A stretch of DNA of 64,000 nucleotides from Alphaproteobacteria bacterium. Its GTDB lineage: Bacteria; Pseudomonadota; Alphaproteobacteria; Rhizobiales; GCA-2746425. The position numbers and the translations under genes were made by a program. Positions 35,376 through 43,598 of this stretch are shown here, piece after piece. The notes below the pieces were generated by a model. It was not told the DNA's origin. It saw only the letters and a list, made by a program, of their open reading frames with translations, and ran no database searches. Where the stretch lies: the NCBI GenBank assembly GCA_024743215.1, contig JANSWZ010000004.1, forward strand, positions 186,001 to 250,000, read 5' to 3'. Positions within the stretch are counted from its first letter, which is position 1. The number at the start of each line of letters is the position of its first letter.

Positions 35376-36191
35376 TTAGTTTATTTCCACACCGATATCG
35401 GCATGGATTGACGCCAAAATTTCTTTCAAAGTTGCAGCATCTCGACGAAATTGTGTTGGGTCGTCATTTTTGACGAATTCGAGAAATGCAAAGCGGCCAT
35501 TCAGATTTGTCGGCTTAGGCAAAGCGAACAAATGGGCAAATACAGCAGCCCAGTATTGGCTTCCCTCAGCCAGATCGTAGCGTTCGGCGTAACTTTCCCA
35601 ATGGAAGACATGCACATGGTGCAAGTGAGCCTTCAGGGCATCCAGTTCGATGAGCGCATCACCAACCGGGCCGGATTTGCGGGGCTGCCAATATGTGGAA
35701 AGGGAAACGTGATCAACATCGCGCAAAAGCTGCAGCGTGGAATCCAGCGTATCCGTCAAAGTATTCTGATGATATTCCAGCGAAAGCTCAACGCCTTGTT
35801 CTGCCGCCAGATCACAGTAATTGTTGATGGTCGCCGTGATTTCTTTGCGTTGCGATGTTTGCGTCTCCGCACTTCCTTGGGTGCCAGCCCATATGCGAAT
35901 GGACGTGGCACCAAGTTCCTGACTTGTTTCCAGAACTGACAAAAAATCGGAAGAAGATGTTTCAGCGCAGTGGATGTAAGAGCCGACGGTCGGTGTAGCG
36001 ATGCCAGAGTCCGAGCAAGCCAGACGAACTGCGCGTGCGTTTTTCAGATCACCCGGGGGAAGATGAACATCTGTGCCCCACTCAATGGCATCTATCCCTG
36101 CATCCTGGGCCATGGACACGATCGCTGTACTCGCGAACTGTCGGAAAGTGACTGAACACAAACCTGTCTGAATGGCCGGGTGGATGCTCAT
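35376..36191 (-). CDS. Sugar phosphate isomerase/epimerase-like TIM barrel
   Basis: A 271-residue protein of the xylose-isomerase-like TIM-barrel group. Visible conserved parts are GIDAIEWGTDVHLPPGD near residue 31-47, IRIWAGTQGS near 97-106, LSLEYHQNTLTDT near 135-147 (metal-binding Glu/His) and HHVHVFHWE near 191-199. Members isomerise or epimerise sugars, inososes or hydroxypyruvate. The exact reaction is unknown. It overlaps the dehydrogenase gene by four bases (ATGA) and precedes the binding-protein gene by 15 bp, so it belongs to the same operon and likely acts on sugars released by the imported substrate. Confidence 0.85.
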   Translation of the reverse strand: MSIHPAIQTGLCSVTFRQFASTAIVSMAQDAGIDAIEWGTDVHLPPGDLKNARAVRLACSDSGIATPTVGSYIHCAETSSSDFLSVLETSQELGATSIRIWAGTQGSAETQTSQRKEITATINNYCDLAAEQGVELSLEYHQNTLTDTLDSTLQLLRDVDHVSLSTYWQPRKSGPVGDALIELDALKAHLHHVHVFHWESYAERYDLAEGSQYWAAVFAHLFALPKPTNLNGRFAFLEFVKNDDPTQFRRDAATLKEILASIHADIGVEIN

Positions 36192-37192
36192 GCTGCAATC
36201 GCCCAGTCGTTCAATGTAATGGAATGCCGCAGATTGCCGCTGGATAGAAACAACTCAATTTCGGAAAGAGCGCTATCTGTCATGCGATGAATTTCCAACC
36301 CCATGGACCCCGCCACATGCGGTGTGAGATAGGCGTTCGGCAAGTTGAAGAAAGGCGATCCCGGCGGTAGTGGCTCCGGCTCGGTGACATCCAAAACGGC
36401 ATTTAATCTGCCGGATACGAGCTCCGATAACAGAGCATCATGATCGACCAGTTTTCCGCGGGATGTGTTGATCAGCAATGCGCCGTCTTTCATGTGAGCT
36501 AGCTGCGGCGCACCAATCAGGTTTTCGGTTTCGGGCAACAAGGGTGCACAAATCGAGACAATATCGCTTGCGCTCATGAGTTCGGGGAGCTCTACCTTGC
36601 GCGCGCCGATCGCCAATGTTTGCTCATTTGTGCAAAACGGATCGCATAGCAAAACATCCAGCTCAAAATGCTTCAGCAAGCCAATCAAACGACGCCCGAC
36701 CCGTGAAGCGCTGACGACGCCAATTGTTTTTCCACGGTTCCCAAGCAGATCGAATTCGGCGGACACATTTTTCTCGATGAAGTGGCCAGCACGGTATTTG
36801 TTTTCAAACAGGGGCAGCCTTTTGTTCCATCGTAAAATCCAGGACAAAAGAAACTCAGCCACCGGCACTGCATTGGCGTCTGCGCTGTTTACCAGACGAA
36901 TGTCGCGGTCAAAGAAGGAGGGGTCCACCAAATGGCGGACGGTTCCCGCGCAATGGACCACCAATTTTAGTGATGTGCAGGCGTCCAACAGATCAGAAGT
37001 CAATTTTGGTGTTGACCAGCCGGTCATCAGAACATCGAACTTCTCGGCCAATGGGTGGCTCAAGAGGTTTTCCATGGTGGTCGCGTGAAAGTAGCTGCCA
37101 TCTGCGGTTAGATTGCGCAATTGCTCCAGTTGGCGGCTGGTCATTTGAGCATCAAACACCTTTTCAGGCATGAGAATCGCAATAGATGTCAA
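36188..37192 (-). CDS. D-isomer-specific 2-hydroxyacid dehydrogenase family protein
   Basis: A 334-residue NAD(P)-dependent dehydrogenase. The nucleotide fold reads GKTIGVVSASRVGRRLIG, a variant of the usual glycine-rich loop with Ser in place of one Gly. The catalytic set is present: Arg in INTSRGKLVD, Glu in VTEPEPLPPGS and His in LTPHVAGSMG. The start is a TTG at 37192 supported by GGAGG seven bases upstream; the next ATG (37171) would have no such site. First gene of the operon. It would reduce a 2-keto acid or oxidise a 2-hydroxy acid derived from the imported sugar. Confidence 0.87.
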   Translation of the reverse strand: MTSIAILMPEKVFDAQMTSRQLEQLRNLTADGSYFHATTMENLLSHPLAEKFDVLMTGWSTPKLTSDLLDACTSLKLVVHCAGTVRHLVDPSFFDRDIRLVNSADANAVPVAEFLLSWILRWNKRLPLFENKYRAGHFIEKNVSAEFDLLGNRGKTIGVVSASRVGRRLIGLLKHFELDVLLCDPFCTNEQTLAIGARKVELPELMSASDIVSICAPLLPETENLIGAPQLAHMKDGALLINTSRGKLVDHDALLSELVSGRLNAVLDVTEPEPLPPGSPFFNLPNAYLTPHVAGSMGLEIHRMTDSALSEIELFLSSGNLRHSITLNDWAIAA

Positions 37193-37240
37193 CTTTCAGC
37201 CTCCAACTGATTGAAGCCAATTGAAAACAGAATATGAAAT

Positions 37241-37290
37241 TTTTTGCAAGATAGAAATTATTGCAGAAATTAGAGAGTCTTGCAGAAGAG
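37241..37290. promoter_or_regulatory. Probable operator/promoter region of the hydroxyacid dehydrogenase-Opp operon
   Basis: The 150-bp gap before the operon has three TTGCA cores at 37244, 37261 and 37280, the last within the dyad TCT-TGC-AGA (37278-37286). A near-identical TTCT-TGC-AGAA dyad lies upstream of the adjacent LacI gene, which suggests one regulator for both promoters. Confidence 0.45.
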
Positions 37291-37342
37291 TTGAGGTGGG
37301 TTTAGCTGTTTTCGGCAGAAAGTATAGGGGTAATGAGATATT

Positions 37343-38374
37343 TTAGACGCGGGTAGAGCTGTTTCTTGTGACAAGTTTTCCAGAAATTTGCATAATCTCA
37401 GGCGCCGAGTGTGGTGACATCATGCGTTTATGCAAAATTTGCACGGTTTGGAGCCCGATTTGTATCCAGTCGATGTGAAATGTCGTCAAACCTGGATCTG
37501 AGATTTCAGCAATTGGCAGATCGTCAAAGCCGACAATTGAAATTTCATCGGGTACGGACACGCCCATGGATTGAAGACGTTCTATTGCCCAGACGGCAGC
37601 GCCGTCATTGAAACAGCATAATGCCGTGGCGTCGCCACGTTCCGCCTTGAACCACTGTTCGAAACGCTCATCTTTATCTTCTGACTGGTCAGCCCATTCC
37701 TCAAATATGGAAAGGATTCCGGCTCCTGAAAAATCGCCATGTCGTTCAATATATTTTTCAAAGCCCAGATAGCGAAGCCGCAAGGTTGCCCGGTCAGTGC
37801 CTGCCACATACAGGAACTTCTTGTGTCCCAATTCCAGCAGATGCCGTGCCATGATGGCAGCGCCCTGGTAGTTGGCCGGGCTGATGGAATCCAGAATCAG
37901 TTCTTCGTCAAGACCATTGCAGACGATGGACGGGATGCCTCTATCAACCAGATTTTGCGCTGTTGCAGCATCTGGTGTAATGCCCAGAAAAATACATCCG
38001 CTTTTCGGGCCGAGATTTTTATCGACGGCATCAGGAATGGGCGTTCGGGATTTTGCAATGGCTATTGAGAACTCCCCTCCATAGCGCGAGGCCTCGGCGC
38101 GAATACCATCCAGCAGACGATTGTACATTGACGAGCATGTATCGCGAAAAGCATCCAGTGATGTCAGAACGACGATACGTTCAAACCCCTCAAAATCCTG
38201 CGCTTCCTTGAGCCGATAGCCGATTTTGACAGCTGCGTCGCGGACCTGTTGTTTAACACTGTCCTTGATAAGTGGAGATCCTGCCAAGGCGCGCGATACC
38301 GTGCTGACAGATACGCCAAGGGTCTTCGCAATATCAGTTTGTCCTGGTCGCGTCTTTTTGCGCGTCTTTTGCAT
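37343..38374 (-). CDS. LacI-family transcriptional regulator
   Basis: A 343-residue regulator. The helix-turn-helix reads TDIAKTLGVSVSTVSRALAG (about residues 14-33), followed by a sensor domain with the CCFNDGAAVWAIERLQSMGV and IVGFDDLPIAEI blocks of the family. The ATG at 38374 has GGGA seven bases upstream; a longer form from 38425 would add 17 residues that do not fit the family start. It lies upstream of the dehydrogenase-Opp operon on the same strand and probably represses it, with release by a sugar or sugar acid. Confidence 0.92.
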   Translation of the reverse strand: MQKTRKKTRPGQTDIAKTLGVSVSTVSRALAGSPLIKDSVKQQVRDAAVKIGYRLKEAQDFEGFERIVVLTSLDAFRDTCSSMYNRLLDGIRAEASRYGGEFSIAIAKSRTPIPDAVDKNLGPKSGCIFLGITPDAATAQNLVDRGIPSIVCNGLDEELILDSISPANYQGAAIMARHLLELGHKKFLYVAGTDRATLRLRYLGFEKYIERHGDFSGAGILSIFEEWADQSEDKDERFEQWFKAERGDATALCCFNDGAAVWAIERLQSMGVSVPDEISIVGFDDLPIAEISDPGLTTFHIDWIQIGLQTVQILHKRMMSPHSAPEIMQISGKLVTRNSSTRV

Positions 38375-38411
38375 GAGCGAATCCCGGTGGTGTAAAGGTT
38401 TTGATCCCACC

Positions 38412-38441
38412 TGCAATAATTGCATTGAAGTGTTTCTGCAA
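38412..38441. promoter_or_regulatory. Candidate autoregulatory sites of the LacI gene
   Basis: TGCAATAATTGCA (38412-38424) is a 13-bp palindrome around one central base, and a TTCT-TGC-AGAA dyad (minus-strand reading) follows at about 38431-38441. Both lie 38-67 bp upstream of the LacI ATG. The remaining gap to 38730 shows no gene. Confidence 0.45.
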
Positions 38442-38729
38442 GAACAGCTGTTTTTGCCTCTCCTGTTACAAAGTGCAATCCCGACTTCTCATCACAGGAA
38501 AACCTGGCCTGTACCGCTCACAAAGTCGCGAATGTATGAATGTCGAATGCTGGTGTCTTGTGCCTTTTTGATGCAGGCCTTCGCCTGTGTTGAAAGATAG
38601 GTTTGCCTTCGTTGCCAAACGGTTGGGAAAATCGCTATCCGACAAAGTGGAATCAAATTCTGGCTTTACGCTAATAATAAGCAACAAACTTCCAAACTGA
38701 ACGTTGAAAAAACACTTGGAGCCAGTGAT

Positions 38730-39173
38730 ATGATCGAACGCCTCGACTATGTTTCCATCAATGGTCCAGCCATCGCCAGCATGGCAAGAGCGAAGGACAA
38801 TATGTCATCCATCGATGGCAGGTTGACGGCAATCATTGAACTGCGGGTCTCTCAAATCAATGGATGCGCCTATTGCGTTGACCTGCGCACGACTCAGGCA
38901 AGAGCTGCGGGCGAAACGCAGCAACGGCTTGATTGCATGACCGTGTGGCAGGAGTGTCAATTTTTTGATGCACGTGAGAAATCGGCCTTTGCATGGGCGG
39001 AAGCTGTAACCTCGATTGCTGATCGTGGCGCGCCAAAGCCATTATTTGACGCTCTAAGCGCTCACTTTTCAGAGAAACAGATTGTCGACTTGACGCTTAT
39101 CATTGCGCAAATGAATGCCTGGAACAGACTGGCCATAAGTTTTGGACACACACCGGAAACAAGAACTGAATGA
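38730..39173 (+). CDS. AhpD/carboxymuconolactone-decarboxylase-family protein
   Basis: A 147-residue all-helical protein with the redox motif INGCAYCVDLRTTQA, that is Cys46 and Cys49, as in AhpD-like alkylhydroperoxidases. The second catalytic-site histidine usually found three residues after the CxxC (AhpD: CxxCxxxH) is replaced here by Arg-Thr, so peroxidase activity is doubtful. GGAG lies nine bases before the ATG. It stands alone, divergent from the LacI gene. Likely a small stress or redox protein; real substrate unknown. Confidence 0.85.
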   Translation: MIERLDYVSINGPAIASMARAKDNMSSIDGRLTAIIELRVSQINGCAYCVDLRTTQARAAGETQQRLDCMTVWQECQFFDAREKSAFAWAEAVTSIADRGAPKPLFDALSAHFSEKQIVDLTLIIAQMNAWNRLAISFGHTPETRTE

Positions 39174-39214
39174 GGATTGATTGAGGTCAGCTGTGTCTGG
39201 CGACATCAGCCTGC

Positions 39215-40114
39215 TCAGTTCACGCCGCGTGTTGCAACATCAATCGTGTAGACGGATGTTGTGGCTGTAATCATCATCTGGCTACCGCTACGCCCGCCAA
39301 AGGTCAGGTTTGCCGCAACTTCGGGTACCAGGATGGACCCAAGGGCCACGCCCTGCGGATCAAAACACTCAACGCCAATGGCGCTGCTGGTCCAGATATT
39401 GCCGTCTACGTCAATGCGCATGCCATCCGGTACACCCTTTTCAACGTCGATCAGCACATCTCCGCCGCTTAGGGACGCGCCATCACAATCAAACGCGCGA
39501 ATATGGTGCGGGCCGTTCGGATCATGCGAGCGGCCGGAATCTGCGATGTAAAGAACACTTTCGTCTGGTGAAAATGCCAGTCCGTTCGGCTTTACAAAAT
39601 CATCAATGACGATTGTGGTTTCAAACGTCTTTGGGTCAACACGGAAGACATAGCAGCCACCCTGTTCCTGGGGGGCTATTTGGCCCTCATGATCACTGAT
39701 GATCCCGTAAGGCGGATCGGTGAACCAGATTGAGCCGTCAGATTTGATGACAACATCGTTGGGGGAATTCAGCCGCTTTCCTTCATGACTGTCGGCAATA
39801 ACCGTCAGGCTGCCATCATGTTCAGTGCGGGTAACACGCCGCGTCAAATGTTCACAGGTAACAAGACGTCCTTCAAGGTCCCGAGTGTGACCATTGCAGT
39901 AATTGGACTCATCATCATAAAGACGGGCACCGCAGCCTTCAGCCCATTGCATGACCAGATGGTTGGGAATATCACTCCACAGATAATAGTCACCAAGAGG
40001 AAAGTAGACCGGGCCTTCAGCCCACAAGAATCCGCTTTGAATCTTTTCCAGTGGTGCATCCGCCTTGATCAGGTCTTTAAACCGTGGATCATGAATGACT
40101 AAGTGATCTGACAT
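39215..40114 (-). CDS. SMP-30/gluconolactonase-family protein
   Basis: A 299-residue six-bladed beta-propeller. The metal residues of the family are seen in WAEGPVYF (Glu33), LNSPNDVVIKSDG (Asn near 119) and VPDGMRIDVDGNIW (Asp near 235). Such enzymes open sugar lactones such as gluconolactone. The gene stands alone on the minus strand, with an AT-rich upstream region (TATATTATATA at about 40125-40136), and faces the AhpD-like gene. It could serve sugar-acid metabolism in the surrounding clusters, but no operon link is visible. Confidence 0.9.
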   Translation of the reverse strand: MSDHLVIHDPRFKDLIKADAPLEKIQSGFLWAEGPVYFPLGDYYLWSDIPNHLVMQWAEGCGARLYDDESNYCNGHTRDLEGRLVTCEHLTRRVTRTEHDGSLTVIADSHEGKRLNSPNDVVIKSDGSIWFTDPPYGIISDHEGQIAPQEQGGCYVFRVDPKTFETTIVIDDFVKPNGLAFSPDESVLYIADSGRSHDPNGPHHIRAFDCDGASLSGGDVLIDVEKGVPDGMRIDVDGNIWTSSAIGVECFDPQGVALGSILVPEVAANLTFGGRSGSQMMITATTSVYTIDVATRGVN

Positions 40115-40320
40115 AGACTCCCCCTATATTATATACCAACCGGATAAATCTGAATGCGTTACAAAACAAGGTGCGCGTGGCAGCATGTCTTGCGCATATA
40201 CACACAATGGATGCGGAAATCCGTGGTTGCCAGCGCGGAAAACTGAAGTTGATAACAGAACCTGGCGACTTTCCTCTCAGGCGAGCCATGCCCTACACTG
40301 CAGCAAATCGGAGTTGATAG

Positions 40321-41571
40321 ATGCAAACACGGGTCGACCACACTCTGGACCATTATCTGGCCATTTCTCGCGCTGTAGCCGGGCAGATGGACTTTAAGGC
40401 TGTGCTGCATCAGATCGCCGGAGAAGTTCAGAACATTCTGCCCTACGACCACATGGACGTGGTCATTATCTCACCCGACAACACCGATTGCCATGTATCG
40501 GTGGAGGTGGGTGTTGCAACCCAATGGGGCGATGATGATGAGTTCCGGCCGATCAAGGAAAGTCCCATCCGGGATCTGCTCACCGGTGATCTCGACTACA
40601 TATTGTCAGGCGATGCGTGGGAAGATCCGATCTTCCACATAACGGGTCATTTTTCAGCGCCGATCTTTGAAGCCGATCTGCATTCCAGAATTCATGTGCC
40701 ACTGCTGGTTCACGGCAAAATTCATGGGTCGCTGAACATCTCAAGCCACAAGAAAGATGCATATGATGAAGATGATCTGGCCGTCGCAAAGAACATTGCA
40801 GATTTGATTTCACCCTATTTCTATGCGCTTTCCATGGGTGAACGCGCACGAAAACTCGCGTTGTCAGAAGGGTCTGCACGCGGGCGGGAAGAGACACTGC
40901 GGTCGGGCGCCTTGCGGCTCACGGAAGGTATGGAATATCAGCGCAAGCGTCTGGGAATGGAACTGCATGATCAGACCCTGGGTGATCTGTCCCGCATCTA
41001 CCGACAGATGACCACGCTTTCACGGCGCAGCAAAGTGACCGCCGCGGAAATTGCAGGCATTGGCGATGCAATTGGTCAATGCATGGGCGAGCTGCGCCGG
41101 ATTATCGAGAATGCAAAGCCGGGTGTGCTGGATCTGTTCGGATTGCAGCAGGCCATCGAGGCGCAACTGGAGCAGACAGTAGAGGGCATCATCCCCAAGA
41201 TTGCTTATTCTGTAAGTGATGAAACGGAAGGTGCGCTGGATCACGCGCCGGAAATGCTGCGTACATCTGTTTTTCGCGTCTGTCAGGAAGCGGTGAATAA
41301 TGCCGTTCGCCATGGCCGTTGCCGCAATTTGAACGTTGCTATTGCCAAAAACGGCGACGCCATTGATGTTTCGATTTCCAATGATGGTGTCGAGCCACCA
41401 AAAAACTGGGCGCAATCAACACGGGGCATTGACAACATGCGCGTCCGTGCTGCCCTGATCTCTGGAAAAATTGCCTTTGAACGTGTAGGCGGTTTGACTG
41501 TCATCCGTTTGACAGTACCTGGCTCATATAGCGTAAAACCTGCACCGCAGCTTCTAACGGAGGCCTCCTGA
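40321..41571 (+). CDS. Soluble GAF-domain histidine kinase (HisKA_3/NarX type)
   Basis: A 416-residue kinase without membrane helices. An N-terminal GAF domain spans about residues 12-165; a coiled-coil linker follows; the phospho-acceptor is His216 in RLGMELHDQTLGDLSR; and the ATP-binding domain shows VCQEAVNNAVRHGR (N box) and RGIDNMRVRA (G region). HisKA_3 kinases partner NarL-type regulators, and such a gene overlaps the 3' end by one base. GGAG lies eight bases before the ATG. The signal must be cytoplasmic, perhaps a small ligand of the GAF domain. Confidence 0.92.
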   Translation: MQTRVDHTLDHYLAISRAVAGQMDFKAVLHQIAGEVQNILPYDHMDVVIISPDNTDCHVSVEVGVATQWGDDDEFRPIKESPIRDLLTGDLDYILSGDAWEDPIFHITGHFSAPIFEADLHSRIHVPLLVHGKIHGSLNISSHKKDAYDEDDLAVAKNIADLISPYFYALSMGERARKLALSEGSARGREETLRSGALRLTEGMEYQRKRLGMELHDQTLGDLSRIYRQMTTLSRRSKVTAAEIAGIGDAIGQCMGELRRIIENAKPGVLDLFGLQQAIEAQLEQTVEGIIPKIAYSVSDETEGALDHAPEMLRTSVFRVCQEAVNNAVRHGRCRNLNVAIAKNGDAIDVSISNDGVEPPKNWAQSTRGIDNMRVRAALISGKIAFERVGGLTVIRLTVPGSYSVKPAPQLLTEAS

Positions 41572-42299
41572 TGAATTTACTTATTGCTGAAGACGACCCG
41601 TTTCACCGGTCTTTTTTGCGCACAATTGTCTCCAAAGCGCTGCCGGATTGCGAGGAAATCTTTGAGGCGGTTGATGGAGAAGAGGCGCTGGACTGTGTCA
41701 AGCGCGAGACCATTGGCGGCGTGGTGATGGATCTGCAGATGCCGAAAGCCAGTGGCGTTGCCGCAGCCAGCGGCATTTGGCATCACTCCCCCACAATGCG
41801 CATTCTGTTCTGGTCCAACTATGCTGACGAGGCCTATGTCCGTGGCATCTCCCGTATTGTACCAGCCGATGCGGTTTATGGATATCTATTGAAGACAGCC
41901 TCCGAACACAGGCTTGAATTGGCGGTGCAAGGTGTGTTTCAGGAAGATCAATGCGTTGTCGATCGCGAGGTGCGTGGCGTTCAGCAACGCAGCCAGAATA
42001 TACATGAAGGTCTGAGTGACGCAGAGTTTGAAGTTCTGCGCGATATTGCGTTGGGCATGACAGACAAGGCCATTGCTGCCCGCAGGTCCATTTCAACGCG
42101 TGGCGTCCAGAGCCGCCTAAAAAGCCTCTATGACAAAATGGGCATCGACCCCACACCCATTACAAAGGAAATTGGTCCCGCCTTTAATTCCAGGACAAGG
42201 GCTGTTGCCGTGGCAGTGGCGCGCGGTTTGTTGAACGCTGAGGGACTCGCGATTGACGAGGAGCGCTACAAGGCATGGCTTGATAAGGTTGGACTGTAG
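41571..42299 (+). CDS. Response regulator with receiver and LuxR-type DNA-binding domain
   Basis: A 242-residue protein. The receiver domain has the acidic pair Glu7-Asp8-Asp9, the phosphorylated Asp54 in VVMDLQMPK and Lys108. A LuxR-like helix-turn-helix follows (LSDAEFEVLRDIALGMTDKA onward, about 148-195), with an extra tail of about 45 residues. The start overlaps the kinase stop as TGATG behind a strong GGAGG. It is most likely the partner of the kinase just upstream, and the ribose-class ABC operon 247 bp downstream on the same strand is a natural target. Confidence 0.92.
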   Translation: MNLLIAEDDPFHRSFLRTIVSKALPDCEEIFEAVDGEEALDCVKRETIGGVVMDLQMPKASGVAAASGIWHHSPTMRILFWSNYADEAYVRGISRIVPADAVYGYLLKTASEHRLELAVQGVFQEDQCVVDREVRGVQQRSQNIHEGLSDAEFEVLRDIALGMTDKAIAARRSISTRGVQSRLKSLYDKMGIDPTPITKEIGPAFNSRTRAVAVAVARGLLNAEGLAIDEERYKAWLDKVGL

Positions 42300-42496
42300 G
42301 TTTGCACGCGGATGACACCTGCGGAGACCCGCAAGTTTGGCCGTGCATATACGAAGTTGAAATCGCCCGAACCACGCTGACTGTTGGGCTTGTCCGGGGG
42401 TATTTCATTAGCGTAAGCTTTACGTCCCGACCGGGTAACACATGTCTGAGGCCGGGGTTGAGGCCACGCAAAACTATGGTGCGTTAGAACGTCGCT

Positions 42497-42530
42497 AAAA
42501 ATCAAGAAGCCGAAAACGGCTCAAATTTTT
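42497..42530 (+). other. Stem-loop between the response regulator and the ABC operon
   Basis: AGCCG (42508-42512) and CGGCT (42517-42521) form a short stem with loop AAAA, enclosed by AAAAAT at 42497 and ATTTTT at 42525, so a two-part hairpin with a T-run is possible. It could end the two-component transcript or sit in the leader of the binding-protein gene, which starts 17 bp later. Confidence 0.45.
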
Positions 42531-42546
42531 GTCAACGGAGGAAAAT

Positions 42547-43569
42547 ATGAATTTTACCAAAGTAACTGTCGCTGGTGCGGCGCTTGCCTGTCTTCTTAGC
42601 TCTGTCGCCGTGCCTGCTTTTGCAGATACAGCCGACAAAAAGATCGCTTTGTCCAATAATTACGCCGGTAATTCATGGCGCCAGGCCATGCTCACCAGCT
42701 GGGAAACTGTGGCTGGAAAGGCTTCAGCCGACGGTGTTGTTGCAGCGGCTGATGCCTTCACAACGGCTGAAAATCAGGTCACCGAACAGGCGGCTCAAAT
42801 TCAGAACCTCATCCTGCAGGGCTATGATGCGATTGTCATCAATGCGGCCTCTCCAGAAGGGCTGAATGGTGCTGTGAAAGAAGCCTGTGATGCCGGTCTT
42901 GTTGTGGTTTCATTTGACGGAATCGTCACTGAGCCATGTGCGTGGCGCATTGCCGTTGATTTCCATCAGATGGGCAAAATCCAGGTTGAATATCTGGCTG
43001 AACGTCTGCCGGATGGTGGCAATCTTCTGGAGATCAGAGGGCTTGCTGGCGTCTTTGTTGATGACGAAATCTCAGGTGGTATCCACGAAGGTGTCGCTGA
43101 AAACGCGAAGTTCTCCATCGAAGGTTCGGTCCATGGTGACTGGGCGCAGGACGTTGCTCAAAAAGCTGTTGCTGGCATTCTGCCAAGCCTGTCCGACATC
43201 AAAGGTGTCGTGACGCAGGGCGGTGATGGTTATGGCGCTTCACAGGCTTTCAAAGCTGCCGGTCGTGACATGCCGATCATCGTAATGGGCAATCGTCATG
43301 ATGAATTGTCATGGTGGAAAGAGCAGAAAGACGCGAATGGGTATGAAACTATGTCAGTGTCCATCGCTCCGGGTGTTTCGACACTCGCATTCTGGGTTGC
43401 CCAGCAGATTCTGGACGGCAAGGACGTGCCTAAAGACCTGACTGTGCCATTCCTGTCGATCACGCAGGATACATTGGAAGCAAGCCTGGAGACGACCCAG
43501 GCTGGCGGTGTTGCCAATGTGGAATACTCTCAGGAAGAAGCGCAGGGTGTCATTGCCGGCGCAATGTAA
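42547..43569 (+). CDS. ABC sugar-binding protein, RbsB class
   Basis: A 340-residue periplasmic protein with a signal peptide ending near PAFA (residue 26). The mature start DKKIALSNNYAGNSWRQAM and the IQNLILQGYDAIVINAASPEG block are typical of ribose/galactose-class binding proteins. GGAGG lies five bases before the ATG at 42547; the longer frame from 42529 lacks a signal start. Ligand probably a pentose, hexose or polyol. Followed by a short stem-loop, a double ATPase and two permeases. Confidence 0.92.
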   Translation: MNFTKVTVAGAALACLLSSVAVPAFADTADKKIALSNNYAGNSWRQAMLTSWETVAGKASADGVVAAADAFTTAENQVTEQAAQIQNLILQGYDAIVINAASPEGLNGAVKEACDAGLVVVSFDGIVTEPCAWRIAVDFHQMGKIQVEYLAERLPDGGNLLEIRGLAGVFVDDEISGGIHEGVAENAKFSIEGSVHGDWAQDVAQKAVAGILPSLSDIKGVVTQGGDGYGASQAFKAAGRDMPIIVMGNRHDELSWWKEQKDANGYETMSVSIAPGVSTLAFWVAQQILDGKDVPKDLTVPFLSITQDTLEASLETTQAGGVANVEYSQEEAQGVIAGAM

Positions 43570-43572
43570 CGG

Positions 43573-43588
43573 CTGTCTCGTTTGACAG
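43573..43588 (+). other. Weak intercistronic stem-loop after the RbsB-class gene
   Basis: CTGTC (43573-43577) and GACAG (43584-43588) can pair around a 6-nt loop in the 29-bp gap between the binding-protein and ATPase genes. Alone it is weak; it is noted because the other binding-protein genes here show the same arrangement. Confidence 0.4.
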
Positions 43589-43598
43589 GGTTTACTAA

